Shown here: positions 48,592 through 60,058 of the stretch, one piece after another
How the letters are laid out: every line of letters begins with the position of its first letter
How positions within the stretch are numbered: the first letter of the stretch is position 1
NCBI RefSeq assembly: GCF_001905145.1
Contig: NZ_LWLB01000034.1
Span: 186,001 to 250,000 of the forward strand
Length of the DNA stretch: 64,000 nt
Direction of reading: 5' to 3'
DNA from: Nocardiopsis sp. TSRI0078
Lineage (GTDB): Bacteria; Actinomycetota; Actinomycetes; Streptosporangiales; Streptosporangiaceae
Notes under the pieces: model-generated
What the model was told of the DNA's origin: nothing
Database searches by the model: none
What the model saw: the letters and a program-made list of their open reading frames with translations, nothing else
Translations under genes and position numbers: made by a program

Positions 48592-51144
48592 CTAGTGCCC
48601 GGGTTCGAACCAGACCGCGCCGAGCGGCGGCAGGGTGACCTCCGCCGAGAACGGCTGGCCGTGCCACGGGACGTCCTCGGCGTCCACGTGCGCGGGCGCC
48701 GGGTGGTCGGAGCCGCCGAAGCGCGCCTCGTCGGTGTTGAGCAGCGCGTTCCACCGTCCTCCGCAGGGCAGTCCCATCCGCCAGTTCGGGCGGGGCACCG
48801 GTGAGAAGTTCACCGCGCAGGCCAGCACCGACCCGTCGTCGCCGTGGCGCAGGTACGACAGGGTGTTGCCCTCGTGGTCGCCGCCGTCCAGCCAGCGGAA
48901 GCCCGCCGGGTCGGTGTCCTGCGACCACAGCGCGGGCCTCGGCCGGTAGGCCTCGTTGAGCGCCTTCACCAGGCGCTGCACACCCGCGTGGTGGTCGAAC
49001 TGCAGCAGCCACCACGGCACGCCCTCACGGTGCGACCACTCGTCCCCCTGGGCGATCTCCCCGCCCATGAACAGCAGCTGCTTGCCCGGGTGCGACCACA
49101 TGAAGGCCAGGAGCGCGCGCAGGGTCGCCGACCGCTGCCACTCGTCGCCGGGCGGCTTGTTGAACAGCGACTGCTTGCCGTGCACCACCTCGTCGTGGGA
49201 CAGCGGCAGCACGTAGTTCTCGCTGTAGGCGTACACCATCGAGAACGTGACGTCGTCGTGGTGGTATTGCCGGTGGACCGGTTCCTTCTTGACGTACTCC
49301 AGGGTGTCGTGCATCCACCCCATGTTCCACTTGAATCCGAAACCGAGCCCGCCGTGGTCCACCGGGGTGGTCACGCCCGTGTAGGCGGTGGACTCCTCGG
49401 CGATCATCGCCGCGTGCGGGTTGCGCCGGTAGACGGTGGTGTTGAGCTCCTTGAGGAAGGCGATCGCCTCCAGGTTCTCCCTGCCGCCGAAGGCGTTCGG
49501 CTCCCAGGCGCCGGAGTCGCGCGAGTAGTCCAGGTAGAGCATCGAGGCCACCGCGTCCACCCGCAGGCCGTCGATGTGGAACTCCTCCAGCCAGTACAGG
49601 GCGTTGGCGATGAGGAAGTTGCGCACCTCGGTACGCCCGTAGTTGAAGATGAGCGTTCCCCAGTCCGGGTGCTCGCCCCGGCGGGGGTCGGGGTGCTCGT
49701 ACAGCGCCGTCCCGTCGAAGCGGGCCAGCGCCCAGTCGTCCTTGGGGAAGTGCGCGGGCACCCAGTCCAGGAACACGCCGATCCCCGCCCGGTGCAGGGA
49801 GTCCACCAGGTGGCGGAACTCGTCCGGTGACCCGAAGCGGGGCGTGGGAGCGTAGTAGGACGTCACCTGGTAGCCCCAGGACCCGTCGTAGGGGTGCCCC
49901 GCCACGGGCAGGAGCTCCACGTGCGTGAACCCCATGTCGGTCACGTACTCGACCAGCTGCTCGGCCAGCTCCGTGTACCCCAGGCCGGGCCGCCAGGAGC
50001 CCAGGTGCACCTCGTACACGCTCATCGGCGCCCGGTGCTGCTCCACGCCCTTGCGCTCGGCCATCCACTCCTGGTCGCTCCAGGCGTGTGTGGAGGTGGT
50101 GACCACCGACGCGGTCGCGGGCGGCATCTGCGTGCACCGCGCCATCGGGTCGGCCTTGTCCCGCCAGTGCCCGTCCGCGCCCAGGATCTGGAACTTGTAC
50201 AGGGCGCCGTCGCCCACACCGGGCAGGAACAGCTCCCACACGCCCGTGGCGCCCAGGCTGCGCATCGGGTGGCCGACGCCGTTCCAGTAGTTGAAGTCGC
50301 CGATCAGCCGCACACCGCGCGCGTCCGGAGCCCACACGGCGAAGCCGGTTCCGGCCACCTCGCCCATCGCGGTGTCCTCGACCCGGGTGTGCGCGCCGAG
50401 GGCGTTCCACAGCTCCTCGTGGCGGCCCTCGCCGATCAGGTGCAGGTCCAGGTCGCCCAGAGTGGGTGCGAACCGGTACGGGTCCGCGGCCACGTGCTCG
50501 GGGCCGTCGGCCTCGTAGCGTGCGGCGATCCGGTAGTCGGGCGCGGCCGTCAGCCTGCTCCTGGACACCTTGGCCGAGAACACGCCCCGGTGCAGGTGGT
50601 CCAGGCGCAGCCGGGAGCCGTCGGCCAGGATCGCGTGCACCTCCAGCGCGTTCGGCCGCAGGGCCCGCACCACGGTGCCCCTGCCCTCGGGGTGGACGCC
50701 CAGCAGCGCGTGCGGGTCGTGGTGGTGGCCGTCCACCAGCCGGTCCAGCTCGGCGATCAGCCCGGGGTCGGGCGCCGCCTTCCGCCGGGCCGCGGGCCTG
50801 CCGCCGGCTCCTGCCTTGGCACCGGACCCGGCGGACCGGGCCGACGGGGCCTTCGCGGAGGCCGCCCTGCTCCCCGAAGCGCTCCTGCCGCCCTTGGCCG
50901 CCGCTTTGGCGGTGGCGGGCTTCCCGGCGGCCGTGGAACTCCTGGCGGTGGCGGCCTTCTTGGCGGGCGCGGCCTCGGTCCCCTCGACCGGGAACTCCTC
51001 CACGACCGGCATGCCGGCGTCGGCGGCTCCGGCGCCGGCGGCCTCGGGGATCACCGGTTTCTTCGTGCTCTTCGTGTTCTTCGCGGTCGTCGCGTCCTTG
51101 TCGGTGCTGGCACGCGGATGCTGTTCGCTGCGAGGCGAGGTCAA
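48592..51144 (-). CDS. glgB: 1,4-alpha-glucan branching enzyme
   Basis: A GH13 branching enzyme of 850 residues that adds alpha-1,6 branches to the glucan made by GlgE. An Ala/Lys/Ser-rich N-terminal extension (about 1-125) precedes two CBM48-like domains and the (beta/alpha)8 barrel. Catalytic D530 (GLRVDAVASML), E583 (AMIAEESTAYT) and LSHDEVVHGK with the third acidic residue are intact; the C-terminal beta domain ends WFEPGH. I chose TTG 51144 (MTSPRSEQH) because GGAG lies six bases upstream and it clears the preceding gene; a GTG further up would extend into sequence without homology, and ATG about 49 residues in is also possible. Last gene of glgE-treS-pep2-glgB. Confidence 0.96.
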   Translation of the reverse strand: MTSPRSEQHPRASTDKDATTAKNTKSTKKPVIPEAAGAGAADAGMPVVEEFPVEGTEAAPAKKAATARSSTAAGKPATAKAAAKGGRSASGSRAASAKAPSARSAGSGAKAGAGGRPAARRKAAPDPGLIAELDRLVDGHHHDPHALLGVHPEGRGTVVRALRPNALEVHAILADGSRLRLDHLHRGVFSAKVSRSRLTAAPDYRIAARYEADGPEHVAADPYRFAPTLGDLDLHLIGEGRHEELWNALGAHTRVEDTAMGEVAGTGFAVWAPDARGVRLIGDFNYWNGVGHPMRSLGATGVWELFLPGVGDGALYKFQILGADGHWRDKADPMARCTQMPPATASVVTTSTHAWSDQEWMAERKGVEQHRAPMSVYEVHLGSWRPGLGYTELAEQLVEYVTDMGFTHVELLPVAGHPYDGSWGYQVTSYYAPTPRFGSPDEFRHLVDSLHRAGIGVFLDWVPAHFPKDDWALARFDGTALYEHPDPRRGEHPDWGTLIFNYGRTEVRNFLIANALYWLEEFHIDGLRVDAVASMLYLDYSRDSGAWEPNAFGGRENLEAIAFLKELNTTVYRRNPHAAMIAEESTAYTGVTTPVDHGGLGFGFKWNMGWMHDTLEYVKKEPVHRQYHHDDVTFSMVYAYSENYVLPLSHDEVVHGKQSLFNKPPGDEWQRSATLRALLAFMWSHPGKQLLFMGGEIAQGDEWSHREGVPWWLLQFDHHAGVQRLVKALNEAYRPRPALWSQDTDPAGFRWLDGGDHEGNTLSYLRHGDDGSVLACAVNFSPVPRPNWRMGLPCGGRWNALLNTDEARFGGSDHPAPAHVDAEDVPWHGQPFSAEVTLPPLGAVWFEPGH

Positions 51145-51235
51145 TACGGGCTCCGTGGTTCTCGTGGCGGACGGGTCGGGGGGTGGATGGTGGTCGTGGC
51201 GGCCGCCGCCCACGTGGAAGGCGGCCGCCGGTGGA

Positions 51236-52627
51236 CTATCCGGGGACGGGCGGCGCCGCGGCCGCGGTGGCGATGGACTCCAGCGGGACACGCAGCCAGT
51301 TGGGCCGGTTCCTGGCCTCGTACAGCACCTCGTACACGGCCTTGTCGAACTCGAAGGCCCGCAGGACCTTCAGGTGCTTCTCCGGGTCGGCTCCGCCCCC
51401 GTCGGCGTATCCCCGGCAGAACGCCTCCCGGTTGTGCCGGGCCCAGGAGCGGGCCGCCCACTCCAGCCCGGAGTCGCCCGGGTGCCCGACCAGCAGGTAC
51501 CCGGCCGCGTAGTCGAAGGAGCGGAGCATCCCGGCCACGTCCCGCAGCGGGCTGGACAGGCGCTGGCGGTCCCGCACCGGCACGGTGGGCTCGCCCTCGA
51601 AGTCCAGCACCACCCACCCGGGCACGGTCCGGATCACCTGGCCCAGGTGGTAGTCGCCGTGGATGCGCTGTATCGGCAGGGGCTCGTCCACCTCGGAGAA
51701 GTCGGCGTAGGCCTCCATCACCCGGGGTGCGTGCTCGGCCAGTTCGGGCACCTCGGCACTGGCCATCGCCAGGCGCTCGACCATGGCGTCGGCCATCTCG
51801 GCGGCCCCCGCGGGCGTGAGCACGTCCGTGGGCAGGGCCCGGGCCAGCGACCGGTGCACCTCGGCGGTGGTCCGGCCCAGCTGGGCGGCCTCCCCGGTGA
51901 ACCCGGGCTCGCGTCCGCTCTCCGACCCCTCCAGCAGGGCGCGCACGTCGGCGGTGGCGAGCACCCACCCGTCCGTGGCCTGCGGGATGTAGGTCTGGAG
52001 CATGGCCAGCGTCGTGGGTGTGGAGTGCCCGGCCAGGTCGGCCTCGATCCACCCGCACGGCCGGGCCACGTACGGCGACCCGGACAGCGCCATGTTCAGC
52101 TCCAGGTCCGGGTTGGTGCCGGGCCAGAGTCTGCGGAAGGTCTTGAGGACGTAGTCCTCGCCGTAGACCAGCGACGTGTTGGACTGTTCTCCGGTGAGCA
52201 CGCGCCCGGTCGACCCGACGCGTATACGGCCGCCGGGCAGGGTCCGGAAGCGTACTCTGCCCGAGGGTTCGGCCCCGGTGGGGGCGGTGAACCGTTCGAG
52301 CAGCAGCCCGGTCAGCTGCGCGTCGTGGGCCGCGTCGTAGATCACCTTGGGCCTGCCTCCCGACACGTGGCACACGCCGATGGCGACGCGGGCCAGGTCG
52401 GGCGGCAGGGAGCGCGGCGGCCGGGAGCCCAGGAGCAGCTGGTAGCGGGAGCTGAGGCCCCGCTGCCCGGCCTGGATGACGAGGACGTGCAGGTCCGGCC
52501 CCTCGGGGCCGGCCGAGACCAGCGTGTACCTGCTCTCGACCCGGATCTGCCGGATGGGGATCCCCTTACCGGAGAACCAGCGCTGCCGGGGCAGCCAGAC
52601 GGCCAGGAGTTCTTCGAGTTGGGACAT
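51236..52627 (-). CDS. pep2: Maltokinase
   Basis: A 463-residue kinase that phosphorylates maltose to maltose-1-phosphate, the donor for GlgE. It has an aminoglycoside-phosphotransferase-like fold: the intact N-terminal cap (WLPRQRWFSGKG), the LKTFRRLWPGTNPDLELN segment, and the catalytic HGDYHLGQV loop (D325) with VVLDFEGEPTVPV as the metal-binding DFE. ATG 52627 begins one base after the treS stop codon on the reverse strand, so both are coupled. In some actinobacteria treS and pep2 are fused; here they are separate. Confidence 0.95.
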   Translation of the reverse strand: MSQLEELLAVWLPRQRWFSGKGIPIRQIRVESRYTLVSAGPEGPDLHVLVIQAGQRGLSSRYQLLLGSRPPRSLPPDLARVAIGVCHVSGGRPKVIYDAAHDAQLTGLLLERFTAPTGAEPSGRVRFRTLPGGRIRVGSTGRVLTGEQSNTSLVYGEDYVLKTFRRLWPGTNPDLELNMALSGSPYVARPCGWIEADLAGHSTPTTLAMLQTYIPQATDGWVLATADVRALLEGSESGREPGFTGEAAQLGRTTAEVHRSLARALPTDVLTPAGAAEMADAMVERLAMASAEVPELAEHAPRVMEAYADFSEVDEPLPIQRIHGDYHLGQVIRTVPGWVVLDFEGEPTVPVRDRQRLSSPLRDVAGMLRSFDYAAGYLLVGHPGDSGLEWAARSWARHNREAFCRGYADGGGADPEKHLKVLRAFEFDKAVYEVLYEARNRPNWLRVPLESIATAAAAPPVPG

Positions 52628-52628
52628 G

Positions 52629-54674
<2,046 letters not shown>

Positions 54675-54786
54675 CTACTGCTCCCCACCAAGAATGTTCG
54701 ACGTCGGATCAACAGGCGTTTCGGACATGGGAGGGGCTCCGGCGGAGGGTGAACCGCCGGAACCCCGTGCCCTGGTCCGGGGGCCG

Positions 54787-56757
54787 TTATCTGCCGTTGA
54801 CGGTGAACACGTGCGCGGGACCGGTCGCGGGGTCGAGCCGGACGTAGTTGTCCGCGCCCCAGGTGTAGGAACGACCGGTCAGCTCGTCGGTCACCCTGAG
54901 CTCCTCCTCCCATGTGCGGCCGATGGACGGCAGATCCAGGTGCACCGTCGCCTCGCGGGCGTGGTGCGGGTCGAGGTTGACGACGGTGATCACGGCGTCG
55001 TCGGGATCGTCGGGCCCGTCGCCGGGCCGGTACTTGGAGAAGCAGAGCAACTCGGGCCGGTCCACGTGGTGGAAGCGCAGGTTGCGCAGCTCCCGCAGCG
55101 CGGGGTGCTCGCGGCGCAGCCGGTTGAGCAGCGTGATGAGACCGATGAGGGTCTCGCCGGAGGCCTCGGCGGCGGCCCAGTCGCGCGGCCGGTACTGGTA
55201 CTTCTCCGAGTCGAGGTACTCCTCGCTGCCCGGCGCGGCAGGGGTGTTCTCGCACAGTTCGAAGCCGGAGTAGATGCCCCAGGTGGGGGAGAGCAGCGCC
55301 GCCAGCACCGCGCGCGCCTCGAAGGCGGGGCGGCCGCCGTGCTGGAGGTAGGCGTGCAGGATGTCCGGGGTGTTGGCGAAGAGGTTGGGGCGGAGGTAGT
55401 GGGCGCTCTCCCGGCTCAGTTCGGTGAGGTAGTCGGTCAGTTCCTCCTTGCTGTTGCGCCAGGTGAAGTAGGTGTAGGACTGGTGGAAGCCGACCTTGGC
55501 CAGGGTGCGCATCATGGCGGGGCGGGTGAAGGCCTCGGCCAGGAACAGCACGTCCGGGTGCCTGCGGGCGACGTCGGCGAGCAGCCTCTCCCAGAACGCG
55601 ACCGGCTTGGTGTGGGGGTTGTCGACGCGGAAGATCCGCACGCCGTGGCCGATCCAGTGCTCGACCACCCGCAGGATCTCCGCGTACAGGCCCTCGAAGT
55701 CGTTGTCGAAGTTGAGCGGGTAGATGTCCTGGTACTTCTTGGGCGGGTTCTCGGCGTAGGCGATGGAACCGTCGGCCCGGGTGGTGAACCACTCGGGGTG
55801 CTCGGCGACCCACGGGTGGTCGGGCGAGCACTGCAGGGCCAGGTCCAGGGCGATCTCCAGGCCGTGTTCGCCGGCCTCGGCGACGAAGGCGTCGAAGTCG
55901 GCGAGGGTGCCCAGGTCGGGGTGGACGGCGTCGTGGCCCCCGTCGGCCGATCCGATGGCCCACACCGAGCCGGGCTCGCCGGGGCCTGCGCTCAGGGCGT
56001 TGTTGGCGCCCTTGCGGTGGCTGGTGCCGACCGGGTGGACGGGCGGCAGGTAGACCACGTCGAAGCCCATGTCGGCGATGGCGGGCAGGCGCTTGGCGGC
56101 GGTGGCGAAGGTGCCCGAGCGCTCCTGGCCGGGGGCGGTGCCGGTCTGGGCGCCCTCCGAGCGGGGGAAGAACTCGTACCAGGAGCCGAACAGCGCGCGC
56201 TCGCGGTGGACGACCACGCTGGTGCGCCGGGACCTGGTGACCAGTTCGCGCAGGGGGGCCTGGGCCATCTCGTCGAGGACCTGCGGGGTGAGCGCCGCCT
56301 CGAGGCGCTCCACCGGGGTCTTCGAGGCGTCGCGCAGGGTCCTGGCGGCCTTGGCGAGCGCGGGCTTGCGGGGAACGCGTCGGCCGGCGCGGGAGAGCAG
56401 CCGGGCGCCCTCCTCCAGGACGAGGTCGGTGTCCTGGTCCAGGGGGAGTTTGACCCGTGCGGTGTGGCGCCAGGTGGCGAAGGGGTCGGTCCACGACTCG
56501 ACCGCGAACGACCACCGCCCCTCGGCGGGGAGGCTGATCTCGGCCTCGTACCGGTCGGTTCCGGGCGCGCGCTCGCGCATGGGGACGAGGCGTTCGCGGC
56601 GTCCCTTGGGCGAGTAGACGACGACGCCCGCGGCGAGGGAGTCGTGGCCCTCACGGATCACCGTGGCGCCCACGGTGAAGCGTTCTCCGGGAACGGCTTT
56701 CACCGGGCCCAGGTCGTTGTCTGGAGAGATGTCGAGTATGGGCAGGCGTCCGATCAC
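54787..56757 (-). CDS. glgE: Alpha-1,4-glucan:maltose-1-phosphate maltosyltransferase
   Basis: A 656-residue GH13_3 enzyme that elongates alpha-1,4-glucan using maltose-1-phosphate. The N-terminal domain (about 1-100) is followed by a helical insert, and the barrel with DVVYLPPVHPVG, LQCSPDHPWV, FRVDNPHTKP (nucleophile D379) and FLAEAF (acid-base Glu about 408); Trp/Tyr-rich GPSWYEFFPRS is the conserved start of the barrel. Full length. GTG 56757 gives MIGRLPILDISPDND, the N-terminus usual for the family; its ribosome-binding site is weak. First gene of the glgE-treS-pep2-glgB operon, 738 bases from the divergent PBP gene and downstream of a perfect Crp-type site. Confidence 0.96.
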   Translation of the reverse strand: MIGRLPILDISPDNDLGPVKAVPGERFTVGATVIREGHDSLAAGVVVYSPKGRRERLVPMRERAPGTDRYEAEISLPAEGRWSFAVESWTDPFATWRHTARVKLPLDQDTDLVLEEGARLLSRAGRRVPRKPALAKAARTLRDASKTPVERLEAALTPQVLDEMAQAPLRELVTRSRRTSVVVHRERALFGSWYEFFPRSEGAQTGTAPGQERSGTFATAAKRLPAIADMGFDVVYLPPVHPVGTSHRKGANNALSAGPGEPGSVWAIGSADGGHDAVHPDLGTLADFDAFVAEAGEHGLEIALDLALQCSPDHPWVAEHPEWFTTRADGSIAYAENPPKKYQDIYPLNFDNDFEGLYAEILRVVEHWIGHGVRIFRVDNPHTKPVAFWERLLADVARRHPDVLFLAEAFTRPAMMRTLAKVGFHQSYTYFTWRNSKEELTDYLTELSRESAHYLRPNLFANTPDILHAYLQHGGRPAFEARAVLAALLSPTWGIYSGFELCENTPAAPGSEEYLDSEKYQYRPRDWAAAEASGETLIGLITLLNRLRREHPALRELRNLRFHHVDRPELLCFSKYRPGDGPDDPDDAVITVVNLDPHHAREATVHLDLPSIGRTWEEELRVTDELTGRSYTWGADNYVRLDPATGPAHVFTVNGR

Positions 56758-57495
56758 TGGCTACACCGTAATTGTCATGGTTTGGACGTTGTGTAAACGT
56801 GCTGATTTTCGGCAGGCGGAAATAACCGGGGGTTAATCCAAGACGAGATGGAGTCAACGAAGTATCTGGAACGGAACCTGTCCAGATTGCGGCTTCGGCG
56901 CCCTCCGCTGTCTATCGTCTGCCCTCTTGCGGTGTTTGGCGGAGTGGCCGGGCCGAATAATTTATGTGATGCTGATCACACTTGCCTTGCGTGCTAAGAG
57001 TGAGTATTTTCCAGGTTTCACCTGGGTAAACCTCTCAAAACGGTCATAAGGTCACACCTGATTCAGGGGTCTCTGTGGTTGTTTTCCGAGGGGTTCTGGG
57101 GAAATGCCGAAAAACTCATCGGTCATGTTGGGCGCTGTGGCGCGGTGGGTAGGGATGACCGAATGCACCTTCGGGGTGTGCGGCCGTATTCCGGACATCC
57201 CGGTGTGGCCGAATTGTCTCCGAAGTAGCATTCGTCCCGGATTGTCCCTTCCGTAGTCTGTGCACCCCTCGGAAACCCCTCGTTTCTCTCGATGTCGAGC
57301 TTGTGATGCGTCTGTTTCGTGGCGGTTGATGGAATATGTTCGTTCTGAGGGGCTTTGCTCGGGATTGGGGAATCTTTTCGCTGACACGCCCGTTGTCACG
57401 GTTTGTTCTTTGCGTTACTCCTGCGAGCGTGGTCGGTGGACGGTCCTGCCCGCGTGCTCCGCGGGCCGGGCGGTACACGGCCGTAGGGGGGCGAC
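56758..57495. other. Long AT-rich divergent region glgE/PBP
   Basis: The 738 bases between glgE and the penicillin-binding protein gene are the least GC-rich of the window, close to half A+T over long runs (about 56930-57420). No reading frame has coding character. It contains the perfect Crp-type site at 56965-56980, a possible PBP promoter (TTGTCA 57393-57398, TACTCC 57416-57421, 17-base spacer) and a distant inverted pair CCGAGGGG (57084-57091)/CCCCTCGG (57266-57273). Confidence 0.6.
56965..56980. promoter_or_regulatory. Crp/GlxR-type operator upstream of glgE
   Basis: TGTGA-TGCTGA-TCACA is a perfect match to the Crp consensus TGTGA-N6-TCACA. It lies 208 bases upstream of the glgE start and 515 bases before the PBP gene. 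Actinobacterial cAMP receptor proteins (Crp in mycobacteria, GlxR in corynebacteria) bind this pattern, so carbon-status control of glucan synthesis is plausible. Confidence 0.65.
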
Positions 57496-59742
57496 GTGAC
57501 GGAGTCGAACCAGCGTCCGCCGCGCGGACGGCGGCAGGAGGCGCAGCGGGGGAGCGGGCGGGCCGCCTCCTCGCGCGGGAGGCTCGAAAGGCTGTGGGGC
57601 GCGGTCCCGGGTGCGCAGCGGTGGGCCGCGGTCCTGCGCGGGAGACTGTCGGAACCGGTCCGGGAGGGGACGCGGCGGGAGGCGGTCCTGCGCCTGACGG
57701 GGACGAGCGCGGTTGCCGGGCTGCTGACCGCGGCACTGGTGCTGCCGTGGGTGGGAGGAGCCGGGCTGGTGGCCAAGGACACGGCGGCGGCCTTCATGGC
57801 CATGCCCGGTGACCTGGAGGTGCTGCCCCTGACCGAGCGGATCCTGCTCACCGACGCGGACGGCGACCCGATCGCGGAGGTCGCCGAGCGCGAGCGCGAC
57901 GTGGTGCCCCTGGACGAGATGGGCCCCTGGGCGCCGGCGGCGCTGATGGCGATCGAGGACGAACGCTTCTACGAGCACGGCGGGCTGGACCTGCGCGGCA
58001 CGTTCCGCGCCGCGGTCCGCACCGCCATGGGCAACACCCAGGGCGGCTCCACCATCACCCAGCAGTACGTGAAGAACCTGCTCGTCGAGCAGGCCGACGA
58101 CAAGGAGGAGGTGGAGAGCGCCACCGCGCAGACCCTGGCGCGCAAGGTCCAGGAACTGCGCTACGCCGTCGAGATCGAGGAGCGGCTCACCAAGGACGAG
58201 ATCCTGGAGGGCTACCTCAACCTCGCCTACTTCGGCCAGAACGCGTACGGCATCGAGATCGCCGCGCGGCGCTACTTCTCCGTCCCGGCCTCGGAACTGG
58301 ACCCCGCGCAGGCCGCCACGCTCGTGGGGCTGGTGCGCGCACCGTCGCTCTACGACCCGCTGGCCAACCCCGAGGCCGCGCGGGATCGCCGCAACCTGGT
58401 GCTGGACCGGATGGTCGACACGGGACACCTGGAGGCGCGGGAGGCCGAGGAGTACAAGAACCGGGAACTGAACGTGGACGTGACCCCGCGCGCGGGCAGC
58501 TGCTTCCACGGCGAGCAGCCGTTCTTCTGCGACTACGTCATGCACTGGCTGCGCGACTCCGACGTGCTCGCCGACACACAGGAGGAGCGCGACCGGATCA
58601 TCGAGAGGGGCGGCATCACCGTCCGCACCACGCTCGACAGCGATATGCAGGAGGCCGCGGAGCAGGCGATCGAGAAGTACGTCCCGGCGGGGGACTCCGC
58701 CAAATTCGCCGCCGAGGTGCTGGTGGAGCCCGGCACCGGACGGGTGCGGGCGATGGCCCAGAACATGCGCTACGGCTTCGACGAGGAGGACCTGGGCACC
58801 ACCTCGATCAACCTGGCCGTGGACTACGAGGACGGCGGCTCCCACGGCTACCAGGCGGGGTCGACGTTCAAGCCGTTCACGCTGGCCGCCGCCCTGGACG
58901 CCGGGCTCAAGTACGGCACCAGCTTCAACGCGCCCAAGAGCACCTCGGTCAGCGGGATGAGGAACTGCGAGGGCGGCCGGATGGCCACGTGGGACGTGCG
59001 CAACGCCGGTGAGAGCGACGGGGGCCGGCACAACATGATCAGCGGGACCAAGGGATCGGTGAACACCTACTTCGCCCAGCTGCAGAAGCGCGTCGGCCTG
59101 TGCGAGACCGCGCAGATGGCCGAGCGCCTGGGCGTCCACCGAGCCGACGGCGAGGAGATGGGGGTGTGGAACTCCTTCACCCTGGGCGACCAGGAGGTCT
59201 CTCCGCTGACCATGGCCGGCGCCTACGCCACCTTCGCGGCGCGGGGCACCCGCTGCGAGCCGGCCCCGGTGGCCTCGATCCGCTTCGACGGCGAGGGCGG
59301 CCGGGAGGTCGAGGTGGCCCCCGACTGCGAGGAGGGCGCGATCGAGACCAAGGTCGCCGACGGCGTCAGCCACCTGCTCCAGCAGACCTTCAAGGGCGGC
59401 ACCACCACCGGCCTGGAGATCGGGCGCCCGGCCGCGGCCAAGACCGGTACCACCGACAGCTCGGCGTACGCGTGGTTCGCGGGGTACACCCCGAACCTGG
59501 TCGGGATCGTGGCGGTCGGCGACATCCGCGGCGGTGAGCAGCACCCGCTCCAGGGTGTGAGGATCGGCGACCGCTACTACGGCATCGTCTACGGGGCCAC
59601 GGTGCCCGGACCGATCTGGCAGGCCACCATGAAGGAGGCCACGTCCGAGCTCCCGAAGGAGAAGTTCGCGCCGTCGCCGAAGGCCTTCGGCGATCCGTCG
59701 CCCAAGCCGTCCGGATCCGGCGGCGACGGGGGTGACGCCTGA
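57496..59742 (+). CDS. Bifunctional penicillin-binding protein (class A)
   Basis: A 748-residue class A PBP that polymerises and cross-links peptidoglycan. Cytoplasmic basic/low-complexity segment, a transmembrane helix (about 75-98), GT51 glycosyltransferase (about 135-310; catalytic E154 in EDERFYEHGG, QGGSTITQQYVKN), then the transpeptidase (about 370-690) with SxxK GSTFKPFT (S456, K459), SVN, and KTGTT (K649). The C-terminal tail is Lys/Pro/Ser-rich. Length suits PonA-type enzymes. GTG 57496 (MTESNQRPPRG) has no perfect site, but AGGGGGG lies about ten bases upstream. It is divergent from glgE. Confidence 0.95.
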   Translation: MTESNQRPPRGRRQEAQRGSGRAASSRGRLERLWGAVPGAQRWAAVLRGRLSEPVREGTRREAVLRLTGTSAVAGLLTAALVLPWVGGAGLVAKDTAAAFMAMPGDLEVLPLTERILLTDADGDPIAEVAERERDVVPLDEMGPWAPAALMAIEDERFYEHGGLDLRGTFRAAVRTAMGNTQGGSTITQQYVKNLLVEQADDKEEVESATAQTLARKVQELRYAVEIEERLTKDEILEGYLNLAYFGQNAYGIEIAARRYFSVPASELDPAQAATLVGLVRAPSLYDPLANPEAARDRRNLVLDRMVDTGHLEAREAEEYKNRELNVDVTPRAGSCFHGEQPFFCDYVMHWLRDSDVLADTQEERDRIIERGGITVRTTLDSDMQEAAEQAIEKYVPAGDSAKFAAEVLVEPGTGRVRAMAQNMRYGFDEEDLGTTSINLAVDYEDGGSHGYQAGSTFKPFTLAAALDAGLKYGTSFNAPKSTSVSGMRNCEGGRMATWDVRNAGESDGGRHNMISGTKGSVNTYFAQLQKRVGLCETAQMAERLGVHRADGEEMGVWNSFTLGDQEVSPLTMAGAYATFAARGTRCEPAPVASIRFDGEGGREVEVAPDCEEGAIETKVADGVSHLLQQTFKGGTTTGLEIGRPAAAKTGTTDSSAYAWFAGYTPNLVGIVAVGDIRGGEQHPLQGVRIGDRYYGIVYGATVPGPIWQATMKEATSELPKEKFAPSPKAFGDPSPKPSGSGGDGGDA

Positions 59743-59782
59743 CGCCGTTCCGAGGTGCTTGCGGGTGGATTAATCCGAAAAA

Positions 59783-59825
59783 GAGGAGATCGTGGGGGCG
59801 AAGCGCCCCACGATCCTCCTTTGTG
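59783..59825 (+). terminator. Terminator of the PBP gene
   Basis: GATCGTGGGG and CCCCACGATC form a ten-base stem, extended by CG/CG around loop AAG with one bulged G; the tail CCTCCTTTGTG follows. It lies 45 bases after the stop codon. Confidence 0.8.
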
Positions 59826-59844
59826 TCCCATACTGGTGAAGAAC

Positions 59845-59933
59845 CGACAGGGGAGCGCGTGAGCGCTGAGAGTGCGGCACCAGGCCGCAGACCCTTACAC
59901 ACCTGATCTGGGTCATGCCAGCGAAGGAAGTCG
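59845..59933 (+). ncRNA. TPP riboswitch (THI element)
   Basis: The conserved thiamine pyrophosphate aptamer is complete: GCGCTGAGAGT (59863-59873), ACCCTTACACACCTGATCTG (59891-59910) and GTCATGCCAGCGAAGG (59912-59927), with P1 formed by CGAC at 59845-59848 and GTCG at 59930-59933. It lies 126 bases before ykoE and should repress the thiamine transporter operon when TPP is high. Confidence 0.95.
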
Positions 59934-60023
59934 TAGGAACTCGTCACCGGTGGCGTGCTCCCGCGCACCGGAACGCTCCGGTCGCGCACGGCACACTCCG
60001 TCGGTGCCGCTCTTGGCCACATG

Positions 60024-60047
60024 CCCCTCGTCACCCCCGACGAAGGG
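60024..60047 (+). promoter_or_regulatory. Hairpin covering the ykoE ribosome-binding site
   Basis: CCCCTCGTC (60024-60032) can pair with GACGAAGGG (60039-60047) with one mismatch and a six-base loop. The right arm includes the GAAGGG ribosome-binding site, 11 bases before ATG 60059, so the TPP riboswitch probably controls translation. Confidence 0.55.
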
Positions 60048-60058
60048 ACGAACAGGAC

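Noticed and set aside
48590..48620. GGGTTCGAACC at the end of glgB as a tRNA or attachment site
   Set aside because: It encodes the glgB C-terminus and no tRNA fold surrounds it.
57052..57399. Reverse-strand 115-codon frame in the glgE/PBP gap
   Set aside because: No ribosome-binding site, no third-position GC bias, and no recognisable motif; treated as non-coding.
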